From: Nostoc sp. ATCC 43529 | GTDB taxonomy: Bacteria > Cyanobacteriota > Cyanobacteriia > Cyanobacteriales > Nostocaceae | Reading direction: 5' to 3' | Length of the DNA: 64,000 nucleotides | Assembly: GCA_003326205.1 (NCBI GenBank) | Contig: LWTK01000084.1 | Coordinates: forward strand, 124,001-188,000 | Shown here: positions 1-10,027 of the stretch, piece by piece | Numbering within the stretch: the stretch's first letter is position 1 | Layout of the letters: every line of letters starts with the position of its first letter | The notes under the pieces: model-generated | The model's database searches: none | What the model was told of the DNA's origin: nothing | Seen by the model: the letters and a program-made list of their open reading frames with translations, nothing else | Translations under genes and position numbers: made by a program

Positions 1-2411
1 TTCAAGTTACAAATGGCGGAAACGCTTCATCGGGGACTTTAAACTTTGGAATTGGGGAAACAACAAAGACGATTAAAGTCGATGTTTTGGGTGAGTATGC
101 AGTTGAACTTGATGAAAATATTATTGTTACTCTCAGCAATCCCAATCTCACAAATGCGCCGGAAAGTTCCACAATTACTACCAGTTCTGCTCAAGTAAAC
201 ATCGTTACTGATGATTTCGCCGTCCCGACACTGATTAACGAAATTCTATTTGACCCTCCTAGTACAGATACCTCAAAAGAATATATCGAACTGCGTGGTA
301 CTCTCGCTGCAACTCTACCAGCTGGAACTTATTTAGTTGCCATTGAGGGTGATTCTACTACTAACCCTGGTGCTGTTCAAGATATTTTTGATTTGTCTGG
401 TAAGCAGTTTGGTACTAATGGGTTGCTAGTTCTTCTGCAAAAAGGTAATAGTTATACAGTCAACCCGAATGCTAGCGTATTTACTAATACTGGAACTGGA
501 ACTGGATGGGGGAATGGAGCCTCAAGTTCACTCGGTCACACTGGTGGTGCAACAGATATCGAAAATGGGTCTGTTAGCTTTTTGTTAATTCAAACTAATA
601 CTGCACCCACCTTGAGCAATGATATTGACTCGGATAACAATGGTATTGCTGATGGTGATACTTACTCAAATTGGACTGTGCTGGATTCAGTTGGGATTCT
701 AGATGGAGGAACCACAGACAAAGCATACAGCTCGATTGTATTTAGAAAGGGTTCTGTCGGTTCAGTTCCAACGAATGCTACAGTCGTCAACACCTCATTT
801 ATCGCCGGATATGTAGGGCGTTCAGGTAATACCACTGGTTCAACAGCCTCGGATTGGGTGGCAAGTGTAATCACTGGGACAGCACCGAATCTGACATTAA
901 ATACTGCTGCTAACACATCACCTGGAAGCTTTGCTAGCCAACCACTAAATCATATAGGGAGTGCTAACTTTGCTCCTGTTGCTAATGTAAATTACGCTAT
1001 TTCAACTGATAAGCCAACTGTGACTGAAGGTAATAGTGGTACGCAAACTGTGACTTTCACTGTTACTCGTAGTGGTGATACTAGCATTGCTACTAGTGTA
1101 AATTATGCTTTCGATGGCACAGCAACTTTTAACAGCGATTACAAAACTATTAAAGTTGCAGGTGTCACAGCTAGTTCGTCTGGGATTGTAAAATTCGCCG
1201 CTGGGGAAACAACAAAGACTATTACATTAAATGTTGTGGGCGAAAAGGTCACTGAAGTTGACGAAACCATTAATCTGAATTTGAGTTACCCCAACCAAAC
1301 AGTTGCGATCGCACCAGGCACAGTTACCATAGTTAACGATGACATCCAACCCACCATTTCCATCGTAGATAAAAGCGGTAAGGAAGACAGCGGCAATCTT
1401 GTTTTTACCGTCAAACTCTCTAATATTAGTAGCGACGTAATTACAGTCGATTACAACACTAGTAATGATAGTGCGATCGCCAACGCTGATTATACCCCAG
1501 TTACTGGAACCCTGACTTTCAACCCTGGAGTTACTACTCAAACAATCACTGTACCCATTCTCAACGATTCTTTTGACGAAGCCAGCGAGCGCTTTTTTGT
1601 CAATCTCACGAATGCCACTAATGCCACCATTGCTGATAACCAAGCTAATGCGACTATTACTGACGACGATATAGCGGGTTTCAGTATATTACCCGTTAAT
1701 GGACTAGTAACTAACGAAGCTGGTGCTACAGCTAACTTCACTATTCAACTCACTAGCCAACCGACTGTTGATGTCACCTTAAGTTTGAGTAGTTCCAATG
1801 TCAATGAAGGTACTGTTTCAGTTTCTAGTGTTACCTTTAGTGCAGCTAACTGGAACATAGCCCAAACCATCACGGTTACAGGTATTAACGATGGCGTTGC
1901 AGATGACAATATTGCTTACCAAATCATTACTAGCGCAGCAGTTAGTAGTGATGCCAAATATAATAATCTCAACCCTGGCGATATTGATGTCGTTAACATT
2001 AAAAGTGGCAATCAAGTTAGTAGTATTATTACTGGTTCATCCAAGGCTGATAACCCGTTACAGGGAACTGGCTCAGACGATCTGATTTTTGGCTTTGCTG
2101 GTAATGATGTCATTGTTGGTGGTGATGGAAACGATCAACTTTATGGCGGTTTGGGTGGTGATAATGTTACAGGTGGTGCAGGTAATGATATCTTTGTGCT
2201 TGCCAAGGGTGAGGGTAGAGATACTATCAAAGATTTCAACATTAGTGAAGATTTGATTGCTTTATCAGGTGGTTTGAGCTACTCAGGTTTGTCTATCACT
2301 CAGAGCGTCAATGATACCTCGATCAAGGTTACTGCCACTAACGAAAGTCTTGCTTTATTAACTGGAATTACAGCATCAACGTTAAACGCTAATCATTTTA
2401 TTACTTACTAA
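1..2411 (+). CDS. Calx-beta / RTX secreted adhesin-like protein, 5' partial
   Basis: The reading frame is open from the window edge (first full codon at base 3) to a TAA at 2409-2411, so the true start lies outside. In order, the visible part has the end of a Calx-beta domain, a lamin-tail-like domain (begins LINEILFDPP, residues about 50-130 counted from base 87), two Calx-beta domains (TVTEGNSGTQTVTFTVTR; TISIVDKSGKEDSGN), a further beta-sandwich, and C-terminal RTX calcium-binding motifs (GNDVIVGGDGNDQLYGG) ending in IKDFNISEDLIAL. Such proteins are normally exported by type I secretion and bind Ca2+ at the surface. It is a close paralog of the C-terminal half of the next gene (2906-7105). 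The stop codon was altered by a MITE insertion. The specific role (adhesion, matrix) is inference. Confidence 0.85.
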   Translation, partial: QVTNGGNASSGTLNFGIGETTKTIKVDVLGEYAVELDENIIVTLSNPNLTNAPESSTITTSSAQVNIVTDDFAVPTLINEILFDPPSTDTSKEYIELRGTLAATLPAGTYLVAIEGDSTTNPGAVQDIFDLSGKQFGTNGLLVLLQKGNSYTVNPNASVFTNTGTGTGWGNGASSSLGHTGGATDIENGSVSFLLIQTNTAPTLSNDIDSDNNGIADGDTYSNWTVLDSVGILDGGTTDKAYSSIVFRKGSVGSVPTNATVVNTSFIAGYVGRSGNTTGSTASDWVASVITGTAPNLTLNTAANTSPGSFASQPLNHIGSANFAPVANVNYAISTDKPTVTEGNSGTQTVTFTVTRSGDTSIATSVNYAFDGTATFNSDYKTIKVAGVTASSSGIVKFAAGETTKTITLNVVGEKVTEVDETINLNLSYPNQTVAIAPGTVTIVNDDIQPTISIVDKSGKEDSGNLVFTVKLSNISSDVITVDYNTSNDSAIANADYTPVTGTLTFNPGVTTQTITVPILNDSFDEASERFFVNLTNATNATIADNQANATITDDDIAGFSILPVNGLVTNEAGATANFTIQLTSQPTVDVTLSLSSSNVNEGTVSVSSVTFSAANWNIAQTITVTGINDGVADDNIAYQIITSAAVSSDAKYNNLNPGDIDVVNIKSGNQVSSIITGSSKADNPLQGTGSDDLIFGFAGNDVIVGGDGNDQLYGGLGGDNVTGGAGNDIFVLAKGEGRDTIKDFNISEDLIALSGGLSYSGLSITQSVNDTSIKVTATNESLALLTGITASTLNANHFITY

Positions 2412-2536
2412 GTAGAAGGACTCAATTAAACTAAAGTTCGTAGTATGGGCTTGAGCTATTAAAACGTCTGTCAAGAGCGATAAATCGCTTACTACGAACA
2501 AAGCTCCAATCTTACATTTAATTATGTTTACCTACT
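2411..2536. mobile_element. 126-bp MITE, copy 1, inserted in a stop codon
   Basis: The element begins AGTAGAAGGACTCAATTAAA and ends TTTAATTATGTTTACCTACT, which are imperfect terminal inverted repeats. It is flanked by TA at 2409-2410 and 2537-2538, a TA target duplication as made by IS630/Tc1-mariner transposases. Removing it restores CTAG. A second copy of the same length with four base differences lies at 14655-14780. Internally GTTCGTAGTA pairs with TACTACGAAC, and AGCGATAAATCGCT is a palindrome. It has no coding capacity and must be moved in trans. Confidence 0.85.
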
Positions 2537-2570
2537 TAGTACAGCGCTACGTCAATAGAAGAACTATACT

Positions 2571-2590
2571 CGGTTGAACTCAATCAACCG
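2571..2590 (+). terminator. Possible terminator hairpin after the first adhesin gene
   Basis: CGGTTGA (2571-2577) pairs with TCAACCG (2584-2590) around a 6-nt loop. A T-rich stretch follows (2597-2606), but not immediately, so terminator function is uncertain. Confidence 0.35.
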
Positions 2591-2905
2591 GGTTTATCAA
2601 TTTTTTATATTTAGAAAATCACATAATTAGTTTTTCTAGATTTTAATTATATGAAGTTAGCTGTTAAAAACTTGATTAAACAAGACATTGATGAATTTAG
2701 ATATGGAAATTAAAGGTATTTTACTTTCTAACTAAACTCTAAATTTTAATTTTTAGCAGATTTAAGCGATCGCAGTAATAATACAGTAGAAAATATAGTG
2801 TTTTTAGCATAATTTTGTATTTACTTATCATATTCATTTTTTAGTTCGCAACTGCCAGAAAACTAAACTTCTAAAACGCAAATTAATTTTACTGAGGAAT
2901 TACAA
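2591..2905. other. AT-rich intergenic region upstream of the DUF4347 protein gene
   Basis: About 315 bases with no credible open frame. It should hold the promoter and 5' leader of the gene at 2906. One HIP1-like site (GCGATCGC) lies near 2767. A possible Shine-Dalgarno (TGAGGAAT, 2892-2899) precedes the ATG at 2906. Confidence 0.5.
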
Positions 2906-5900
2906 ATGCCAAATCAAAATATTATTTTTATCGATGGAGCAGTTATCGACTACCAAAGTTTGATTGCTGGCATCCAAGCAGGGACTAGTGTAGTAATCCT
3001 TGACTCAAATCAAGATGGAGTAGAACAAATAACTCAAGCCTTGCAAGGTGGGGAATACCAATCAGTTCAAATCTTCTCCCACGGCAGTGCAGGAAGTATA
3101 CAACTAGGGTCAACCCAACTCAATGCCAACAATTTAGATTACTACAGCAATCAATTGCAACAGTGGAGAAATTATTTAACACAAGATGCCGACATTCTCC
3201 TTTACGGTTGCAGTGTGGCATCTTTGGATCTAGGTTTTGTACAAAAGTTGAGTCAAATCACAGGCGCAGATGTAGCAGCTTCTGATGACATCACAGGGAA
3301 TGCCGAGTTGGGTGGTGACTGGGATTTAGAAGTGAAGATTGGAGAAATTGAGTCAGATTTAGCCTTGACACCAGAGGTAACTAACGCTTACACCTCAATT
3401 TTAGCCTCCAACACAGCACCCACACTGAACAAAACCGGTAATCCCAGACTCTCCGCCATTGCCCAAGACATAACCGATACCAATAACTCCGGCACTTTAA
3501 TTTCCGCCATCCTCGCTAGAGATGCAGGTGGCGACCCCATCATCGATCCTGACGCAGGTGCAGTGGAAGGAATTGCTGTCATTGGTGTAGATAATACCAA
3601 CGGTACTTGGCAATACTCGATAAATGACGGCGGCAACTGGATTAATTTCGCTGTGTCCGATACTTCTGCTACATTGCTCAGAGATACAGGAAAAATTCGT
3701 TTTGTCCCCAACCCTGGCTACAAAGGCACAGCGGAATTTGCTTTTCGGGCTTGGGATACCTCAGACGGCAACATTAGCGGCACTACTAATGTAGACCCTG
3801 GCGTTGGTGGAGGTACAAGTGCTTACAGTAGTAATGCTGAAATCGCTAGTATCTCAATTATACATAATACTTATGATGTAGGATTAAGACCTTATTCCAT
3901 TGTTGTTGGCGACTTTGACAAAGATGGAAAAACAGATTTGGTAACGGCAAACAAGTCCTCTCAAACCGTTTCGGTACTTTTGGGAAATGGTGATGGCACT
4001 TTTAAGTCTGCTAGCACCTTTAGTACCGTCGGGTTCAATGGCTTAAGTCCTTCTTCTGTTGCTGTAGCCGACTTCAACAAAGATGGGAAATTGGATTTGG
4101 TAACGGCAAACAGCGTTTCAAATAACATTTCGCTGTTGCTTGGTAAGGGTGATGGTAGCTTTCAAACTGCTGTGAATTTTGCTTTGGAGTCAGCCTCAGC
4201 ACCCATATCTATTGCAGTAGGCGACTTCAACAAAGATGGAAAATCTGACATAGTAACGGTAAACAACGCCTCCCAAAATATTTCAGTGCTGTTGGGAAAT
4301 GGTGCTGGTAGTTTCGGAACTGCCAGCAACTTTAAAGTTCCCAGTCGTCCGACTTCGGTCACTGTAGCCGACTTCAACAAGGATGGAATATCTGACCTAG
4401 CAGTGACGAGTTCTTACTTCAACAACGTCTCAATAATGTTGGGAGACGGTGACGGCACTTTTAGCTCAGCTACACAATTTGATGTGGGAATAAATCCTAA
4501 TTCTGTTGTTGTCGGCGATTTCAATAAAGACAACAAATTAGATTTGGCGGTGGCAAATTCGGACTCTAATAATGTCTCAATACTTTTGGGTAATGGTGCT
4601 GGCGGCTTTGGAATTGCTACTAACTTTGATGTGGGGCTAAATCCTGCATCTGTTACAGTGATTGACTTCGATAATGACGGTAACTCTGACCTGGCAGTGG
4701 CAAATGCAGGCTCAGACACGGTTTCAGTGCTGCTAGGAAATGGCAATGGTAGCTTTGGAATTGCCACTAACTATGGCGTGGGGACAAAACCCTATTCTCT
4801 CACCGTAGGCGATTTCAACAAGGATGGTAAATCTGACTTAGCAGTGGCAAACAGCGAATCTAAAAACGTTTCGCTGGTAAACGCTGAGGATGAAACCTAT
4901 GAACCTGTCCCCCCGCAACCGATACTTATCAACGAAATTCTGTTCGCTCCTCCAGGTACAAATAGCCCGAAAGAATACATCGAACTGCGTGGTACTCCCG
5001 GTGCGATTCTAGCACCTGGAACTTTTTTAGTTGGGATTGAGGGTGATTCTGGCTCCCCAAATCCTGGCAATGTTCAAGATATTTTTGATTTGTCTGGTAA
5101 GCAGTTTGGTAGCAATGGCTTGCTGGTTCTTCTGCAAAAAGGCAATAGTTACGCAGTTAACCCTAATGCAAATGTAGTCACTAATACTGGAACTGGAGCC
5201 GGATGGGGAAGCGGAGCCACAAGTTCACTCGGTCACATTGGTCAGGGAAATGCAACTGACATTGAAAATGGGTCTGTTAGTTTCTTTTTGATTCAAACTA
5301 CTACTGCACCTAGCCTTAACAACGATATTGATGCGGATAACAATGGTATTGCTGATGGTGCTGCTTACTCAAATTGGACTGTGCTGGATTCAGTTTCGGT
5401 TTTAGATGGGGGAACTACAGACATAGCATACGGCTCGATTGTATTTAGAAAAGGTTCTGTCGGTTCAGTTCCAACTAATACCACAGTTGTTGACACCTCA
5501 TTTACAGCAGGATATGTAGGGCGTTCAGGGAATACCACTGGTTCGGCAGCTTCGGATTGGGTGGCAAGCGTAACCACAGGCACAGCACCGAATTTGTTGT
5601 TAAGTAATACTACTAGCACATCACCTGGAAGCTTTGCTAGTCAACCGCTAAATCACATAGGGGATACTAACTTTGCTCCTCCTACTGATATCAATTACGC
5701 CATTTCAACTGCTACCCCAACTGTGACTGAAGGTAATAGTGGTAGCAAAACTGTCACTTTCACTGTGACTCGTAGTGGCAATACTAGCATTGCCAGTACC
5801 GTAAATTATGTCTTGGATGGCACGGCAACTTATACTAGCGATTACAACACTATTAAAGTTGCAAGCGTTACAAGCGGTGTATCTGGCTCTGTAATTTTTG

Positions 5901-7105
5901 CTGCTGGGGAAACAACAAAGACTATTACATTAAACGTTCTGGGTGAAAAGGTCACTGAGATTGATGAAACTATTAATCTGACGCTGAGTCACCCGAACCA
6001 AACAAGTGCGATCGCTTCAGGCACAATTACCATAGATGATGATGACAACCAACCTACTATCTCCATCGCAGATAAAAGCGGCAAGGAAGATAGCGGCAAT
6101 CTTATTTTGACTGTCAAACTCTCTAATGCCAGCACTGATATAATTACAGTCGGTTACACCACTGCTAATAATACCGCGATCGCCAACGTTGATTACACCC
6201 CAGTCACAGGAACCCTAACTTTCAACCCTGGAGTTATTTCTCAAACGATCGCTGTACCCATTCTCAACGATTTTGTTGCCGAATCCAATGAGAGCTTTTT
6301 TGTCAATCTTACCAATCCCACCAACGCCACCATTGCTGATAACCAAGGTATTGGTACGATTAGTAACGATGACACAGTGGGTATTACTATCTCTCCTGCC
6401 AATGCACTTGTAACTACCGAAGCTGGTGGTACTGCTAACTTCAGTATTCAACTCGATAGCCAACCCACTGCTAATGTCACCGTTAGTCTAAGTAGTTCTA
6501 AGACCACCGAAGGTACTGTTGCAGTTTCTAGCGTGACATTTACCGCAGCTAACTGGAATATACCCCAAACCATCACAGTTACAGGTGTTAATGATGGTAT
6601 TGCAGATGATAATATTCCTTACCAAATTATTACTGCTAAAGCAGTTAGCAGTGATGCCAAATATAACAATTTAATCGTTGACGATGTTGATGTCGTTAAC
6701 ATTAAAAGTGGCAACCAAGTTAGTAGTATCATCACAGGTTCCGCTTCGGGTAATAACTTACAGGGAACTAGCTCAGACGATCTGATTTTTGGCTTTGCTG
6801 GTAATGATGTCATTGTTGGCGGAGGAGGAAACGATCGCATTTATGGTGGTTTTGGTACTGATAATCTCACAGGGGGCACAGGTAATGATATCTTTGTGAT
6901 TGTCCAAGGTGAAGGTAGAGATACAATCAAAGATTTCAATCTTAATGAAGATTTGATTGCTTTATCAAGTGGTATAAGCTATTCAAATTTGTCTATTACT
7001 CAGAGCAACAATGATACTTTGATTAAGATTGGAACCGTAAGTCTTGCTTTGTTAACTGGAATTACGGCATCGAATTTAAACGCCAGTCATTTCACTACTT
7101 ACTAG
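2906..7105 (+). CDS. DUF4347 / FG-GAP repeat / Calx-beta / RTX secreted protein
   Basis: 1,399 residues. The N-terminus (about 1-165) is a DUF4347 domain (FIDGAVIDYQSL, SHGSAGSIQLG, LLYGCSVA). Residues about 325-650 hold seven FG-GAP/VCBS-type repeats with DFNKDGKSDLAVAN-like calcium-binding cores, probably a beta-propeller. Next come a lamin-tail-like domain (LINEILFAPPG), two Calx-beta domains and a C-terminal RTX block (GNDVIVGGGGNDRIYGG). Proteins with this order are usually large cell-surface or secreted proteins exported by type I secretion without an N-terminal signal peptide, which fits this N-terminus. The last 730 or so residues closely match the preceding gene, so the two arose by tandem duplication. 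The ligand is unknown. Confidence 0.85.
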   Translation: MPNQNIIFIDGAVIDYQSLIAGIQAGTSVVILDSNQDGVEQITQALQGGEYQSVQIFSHGSAGSIQLGSTQLNANNLDYYSNQLQQWRNYLTQDADILLYGCSVASLDLGFVQKLSQITGADVAASDDITGNAELGGDWDLEVKIGEIESDLALTPEVTNAYTSILASNTAPTLNKTGNPRLSAIAQDITDTNNSGTLISAILARDAGGDPIIDPDAGAVEGIAVIGVDNTNGTWQYSINDGGNWINFAVSDTSATLLRDTGKIRFVPNPGYKGTAEFAFRAWDTSDGNISGTTNVDPGVGGGTSAYSSNAEIASISIIHNTYDVGLRPYSIVVGDFDKDGKTDLVTANKSSQTVSVLLGNGDGTFKSASTFSTVGFNGLSPSSVAVADFNKDGKLDLVTANSVSNNISLLLGKGDGSFQTAVNFALESASAPISIAVGDFNKDGKSDIVTVNNASQNISVLLGNGAGSFGTASNFKVPSRPTSVTVADFNKDGISDLAVTSSYFNNVSIMLGDGDGTFSSATQFDVGINPNSVVVGDFNKDNKLDLAVANSDSNNVSILLGNGAGGFGIATNFDVGLNPASVTVIDFDNDGNSDLAVANAGSDTVSVLLGNGNGSFGIATNYGVGTKPYSLTVGDFNKDGKSDLAVANSESKNVSLVNAEDETYEPVPPQPILINEILFAPPGTNSPKEYIELRGTPGAILAPGTFLVGIEGDSGSPNPGNVQDIFDLSGKQFGSNGLLVLLQKGNSYAVNPNANVVTNTGTGAGWGSGATSSLGHIGQGNATDIENGSVSFFLIQTTTAPSLNNDIDADNNGIADGAAYSNWTVLDSVSVLDGGTTDIAYGSIVFRKGSVGSVPTNTTVVDTSFTAGYVGRSGNTTGSAASDWVASVTTGTAPNLLLSNTTSTSPGSFASQPLNHIGDTNFAPPTDINYAISTATPTVTEGNSGSKTVTFTVTRSGNTSIASTVNYVLDGTATYTSDYNTIKVASVTSGVSGSVIFAAGETTKTITLNVLGEKVTEIDETINLTLSHPNQTSAIASGTITIDDDDNQPTISIADKSGKEDSGNLILTVKLSNASTDIITVGYTTANNTAIANVDYTPVTGTLTFNPGVISQTIAVPILNDFVAESNESFFVNLTNPTNATIADNQGIGTISNDDTVGITISPANALVTTEAGGTANFSIQLDSQPTANVTVSLSSSKTTEGTVAVSSVTFTAANWNIPQTITVTGVNDGIADDNIPYQIITAKAVSSDAKYNNLIVDDVDVVNIKSGNQVSSIITGSASGNNLQGTSSDDLIFGFAGNDVIVGGGGNDRIYGGFGTDNLTGGTGNDIFVIVQGEGRDTIKDFNLNEDLIALSSGISYSNLSITQSNNDTLIKIGTVSLALLTGITASNLNASHFTTY

Positions 7106-7136
7106 TGGTTCATTGCATTAATTTTCAGGGTTTGCA

Positions 7137-7169
7137 AGATCCCCGACTTATTGAAAAAGTCGGGGATCT
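7137..7169. terminator. Perfect hairpin between convergent genes
   Basis: AGATCCCCGACTT (7137-7149) pairs perfectly with AAGTCGGGGATCT (7157-7169). It lies between the convergent adhesin and priA genes, where a bidirectional terminator is expected. There is no T-run directly after it, and this palindrome family is also dispersed in cyanobacterial genomes, so it may be a mobile palindrome doing the job. Confidence 0.55.
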
Positions 7170-7225
7170 GACTATACCTAAAAAGTTAAACCATACACTA
7201 TTTATCTATTTTTTACCCAAAAAAA

Positions 7226-10027
7226 TTACATTATATTTAATGGGTCTACATCTATTGTCAAACTAACAGATTGAGGACAAAGCGATCGCACTTGTTCCCA
7301 ATCTGGTAATTTTGGCAATTCATCAGGAGCAAATTTAATCAATATTTGCCAACGATAACGATTCGCTACTCGTAAAATACCTGCTGGTGCTGGCCCCAAT
7401 ATCTCTAATTCCTCGTTTTCGCTTAAAGCTGTAGCGATTATTTGGGCTGTGTTCTGCACTTGAATGGGATCGAGACTACTTAAGCGCAATAAAATTAACC
7501 GTCCATAGGGAGGATAATTCAAGGCTTGCCGCTGTTCTAATTCTGCCTGAGAAAAAGACTGATAATCGTGCGATCGCACTGCCTCAATTACTGGATGTTC
7601 TGAAGTATAAGTTTGTACAATAACTCTCCCTGGATCGTCTCCTCTCCCAGCACGTCCAGCTACTTGAGTCAAGGTTTGAAATGCGCGTTCGCTGGCGCGA
7701 TAATCTGATAAATTCAGCAACCCATCGGCGGCGACAACACCCACAAGTGTCACCTGGGGTAAATCTAATCCTTTGGTGAGCATTTGCGTACCTACTAATA
7801 AATCTGCTTCGCCGTTAGCAAACTGCGTAAGTAGGGTACGGTGTGCGCCTTTGTTGCGGGTGGTATCGCTATCAAACCGAATCAAGCGTAATTGGGGAAA
7901 CTGTCGCGCTAGTTCCTGGGTGACTTTCTGAGTACCGCTACCGAAGAATTTGAGGTAAGGGGAACTGCAATCGGGGCAGAATTTGGGATGCGATCGCGTA
8001 TAGTTACAGTAATGACACCGCAATAATTCCGGCGCTCCTTCTTCGGTGTGATGATACGCCAGCGACACATCACAATAAGGACATTCCAATACATAGCCAC
8101 AACTGCGACAAGAGACGAAAGTACTGTGTCCCCGACGATGGATAAATAAAATTCCTTGCTGCTGTCTTTCTTTTAGCTGTTGCAAAGCTTCTTGCAAGGA
8201 TCTACTAAATATAGAACGATTTCCCTGCTGCAACTCTTGGCGCATATCCACAATTTCTACTGGCGGTAGCGGGCGCGAGTTGATGCGTTCGGGGAGGGAG
8301 AGGTAGTAGGAGGACGGGGGGATGGGGAGACGCGGGGACGCGGAGAGGGAAGGGGACGCGGGGAGGGGAGGACGCGGGGACACGGAGAGTGTTTGTGATA
8401 AATTCTCTGTGTCTTCGTGTCCCTCTTTCCCCGCGTCCCCGTGTCCCCGCGTCCCCGTGTCCTCTTCCCTGACACTTAGCCAACTTTCCAAGGAAGGGGT
8501 GGCGGAACCTAAAACCAAAGGGCAGTTTTCTAATTCGGCTCGCCATTGGGCGACGGTGCGGGCGTGGTAGGTGGGGATGGGTGAGTCTTGCTTGAAGCTG
8601 CTGTCGTGTTCTTCATCTAAGATGATTAAACCCAAGTTGGGTAAAGGAGCGAAAATGGCGCTGCGGGTGCCAATGACGACTTGGGGTTCTCCTGCGAGCA
8701 TTTGTCGCCAGGTGTCGTAACGTTCGCCTTCTGAAAGGGCGCTGTGATAGACGCTAACTTTATTGCCGAAGCGGGCGCGAAAACGGTCGGTAAGTTGGGG
8801 CGTGAGTCCAATTTCTGGGACTAAAACGAGGGCAGATTTACCGATTTGGAGTAGAGGGGCGATCGCTTGCAAATATACTTCGGTTTTTCCGGAACCTGTA
8901 ACGCCGTGCAATAAAACTTGAGCAAATCTATTTAATGTCTGAATTGTTTCTAGGGCGTTAGCTTGGGCTGCATTTAATGTCTTTGGTTGGTCTTGAGCTA
9001 ATGCTGGACTTTGTTCTGTTCGCAATACTTCCCGTTCTTCAATGACGATGTAACCCTTTTCTTCCAGCCCTTTGAGAGTAGGGGTAGTTGTTTTACAAAT
9101 CTGTAGGAACTCATTTAACCACAACTCTCCACCATGCCGCCGCAACACTTCTAAAATTTCTCGTTGGCGAGTTGTTAAATCACGCTCATATCTGCTTGCT
9201 ACTAGCGTCACTACTTTTTCAAATTTCGGTTTAGTCAGTTGGGGTGGTTCTAAGTAACTTTCTACTAAACCTCGTCGCAACAGTTCGCGGACTGCTTGGT
9301 AAGCTCGTGGGACTTGATTCTGTAAGTAGCGAAAGCTATAGTCACCGTCTGATTGTTGCTGTAGAAGTTGCAAAATTTTATGAGCATCTTTATTGTTGAC
9401 TTTGGCTACTAAACTTTGAAATTTTAATAAAGCCAAAATTTTAATCAAATAATTATTTTCGATTGTATAAAGTAAATAAAATCTAATTAGGCAAGAATAA
9501 GGTTGGCGAACAACACGCATCAAAGGTGTATCTAATAAACCATTAATATTAGTGTTAGTAGACACTGCTGCGCCAGCTACAGTTAAGCGGATGCGACGTT
9601 GCGATCGCCCCAATAATCCTGGTGGTAGTGCTGTACGTATTACCTGAATGATTTGTGTGTAGTAATACTGCGACACCCGTTCCATGAGAGTCCAGTAACT
9701 ATCGCGAAAAAAATTCTTTTGAATAACATCTTCCACATCCCGAATTTTTTCTAGCGGTAAATCTGCTGGAGGTTTTGCCACCAATCTAATGGCTATTCCT
9801 GTGAGATGTTGTGCCCCAAATGGCACATTCAAAATATCTCCAGGTTTAACTTCTAACCCTGTTGGTAATCGATAAAGGTATATATTTACGCCTTTTTCTG
9901 TTTCTGTTGCAGTTCCTGGACAGTCTACCAGTACTTCAATCCAACGATTAAGAGTTGCGTCTGACTGATAAGATTCTCCTGGTTCTGCTACCACTAATGG
10001 AGATAAATTTAGGTCATTAATATACAT
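7226..10027 (-). CDS. priA: Primosomal protein N' (PriA helicase)
   Basis: 933 residues. PriA is a superfamily 2 3'-to-5' DNA helicase that restarts stalled replication forks by recruiting the primosome. Visible features are an N-terminal 3'-DNA-binding domain (PGDILNVPFGAQHLTGI), Walker A LLHGVTGSGKTEVYLQ, the DEEH box in LIILDEEHDSSFKQ, GSATPSLESW, the paired zinc-binding cysteines (CRSCGYVLECPYCD and CHYCNY / CPDCSS), and the C-terminal helicase motifs LTKGLDLPQV and QVAGRAGRGD. It is longer than usual because a GC-rich repeat inserted in frame adds about 50 low-complexity residues (about 521-573) between the two helicase lobes. The start ATG at 10027 matches the usual PriA N-terminus. Confidence 0.95.
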   Translation of the reverse strand: MYINDLNLSPLVVAEPGESYQSDATLNRWIEVLVDCPGTATETEKGVNIYLYRLPTGLEVKPGDILNVPFGAQHLTGIAIRLVAKPPADLPLEKIRDVEDVIQKNFFRDSYWTLMERVSQYYYTQIIQVIRTALPPGLLGRSQRRIRLTVAGAAVSTNTNINGLLDTPLMRVVRQPYSCLIRFYLLYTIENNYLIKILALLKFQSLVAKVNNKDAHKILQLLQQQSDGDYSFRYLQNQVPRAYQAVRELLRRGLVESYLEPPQLTKPKFEKVVTLVASRYERDLTTRQREILEVLRRHGGELWLNEFLQICKTTTPTLKGLEEKGYIVIEEREVLRTEQSPALAQDQPKTLNAAQANALETIQTLNRFAQVLLHGVTGSGKTEVYLQAIAPLLQIGKSALVLVPEIGLTPQLTDRFRARFGNKVSVYHSALSEGERYDTWRQMLAGEPQVVIGTRSAIFAPLPNLGLIILDEEHDSSFKQDSPIPTYHARTVAQWRAELENCPLVLGSATPSLESWLSVREEDTGTRGHGDAGKEGHEDTENLSQTLSVSPRPPLPASPSLSASPRLPIPPSSYYLSLPERINSRPLPPVEIVDMRQELQQGNRSIFSRSLQEALQQLKERQQQGILFIHRRGHSTFVSCRSCGYVLECPYCDVSLAYHHTEEGAPELLRCHYCNYTRSHPKFCPDCSSPYLKFFGSGTQKVTQELARQFPQLRLIRFDSDTTRNKGAHRTLLTQFANGEADLLVGTQMLTKGLDLPQVTLVGVVAADGLLNLSDYRASERAFQTLTQVAGRAGRGDDPGRVIVQTYTSEHPVIEAVRSHDYQSFSQAELEQRQALNYPPYGRLILLRLSSLDPIQVQNTAQIIATALSENEELEILGPAPAGILRVANRYRWQILIKFAPDELPKLPDWEQVRSLCPQSVSLTIDVDPLNIM
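8311..8464. repeat. GC-rich inverted repeat inserted in frame inside priA
   Basis: Left arm is built of GGGGACGCGG-like units (8311-8388) and the right arm of complementary CCCCGCGTCCCCGTGTCC units (8410-8464). The centre is near GAGAGTGTTTGTGATAAATT. The composition is sharply GC-rich against an AT-rich gene. It is translated in the priA frame as Gly/Arg/Asp-rich then Pro/Ser-rich sequence. Confidence 0.8.

Noticed and set aside
8205..8570. Several open frames on both strands inside priA
   Set aside because: They are created by the low-complexity GC-rich repeat and do not look like genes.
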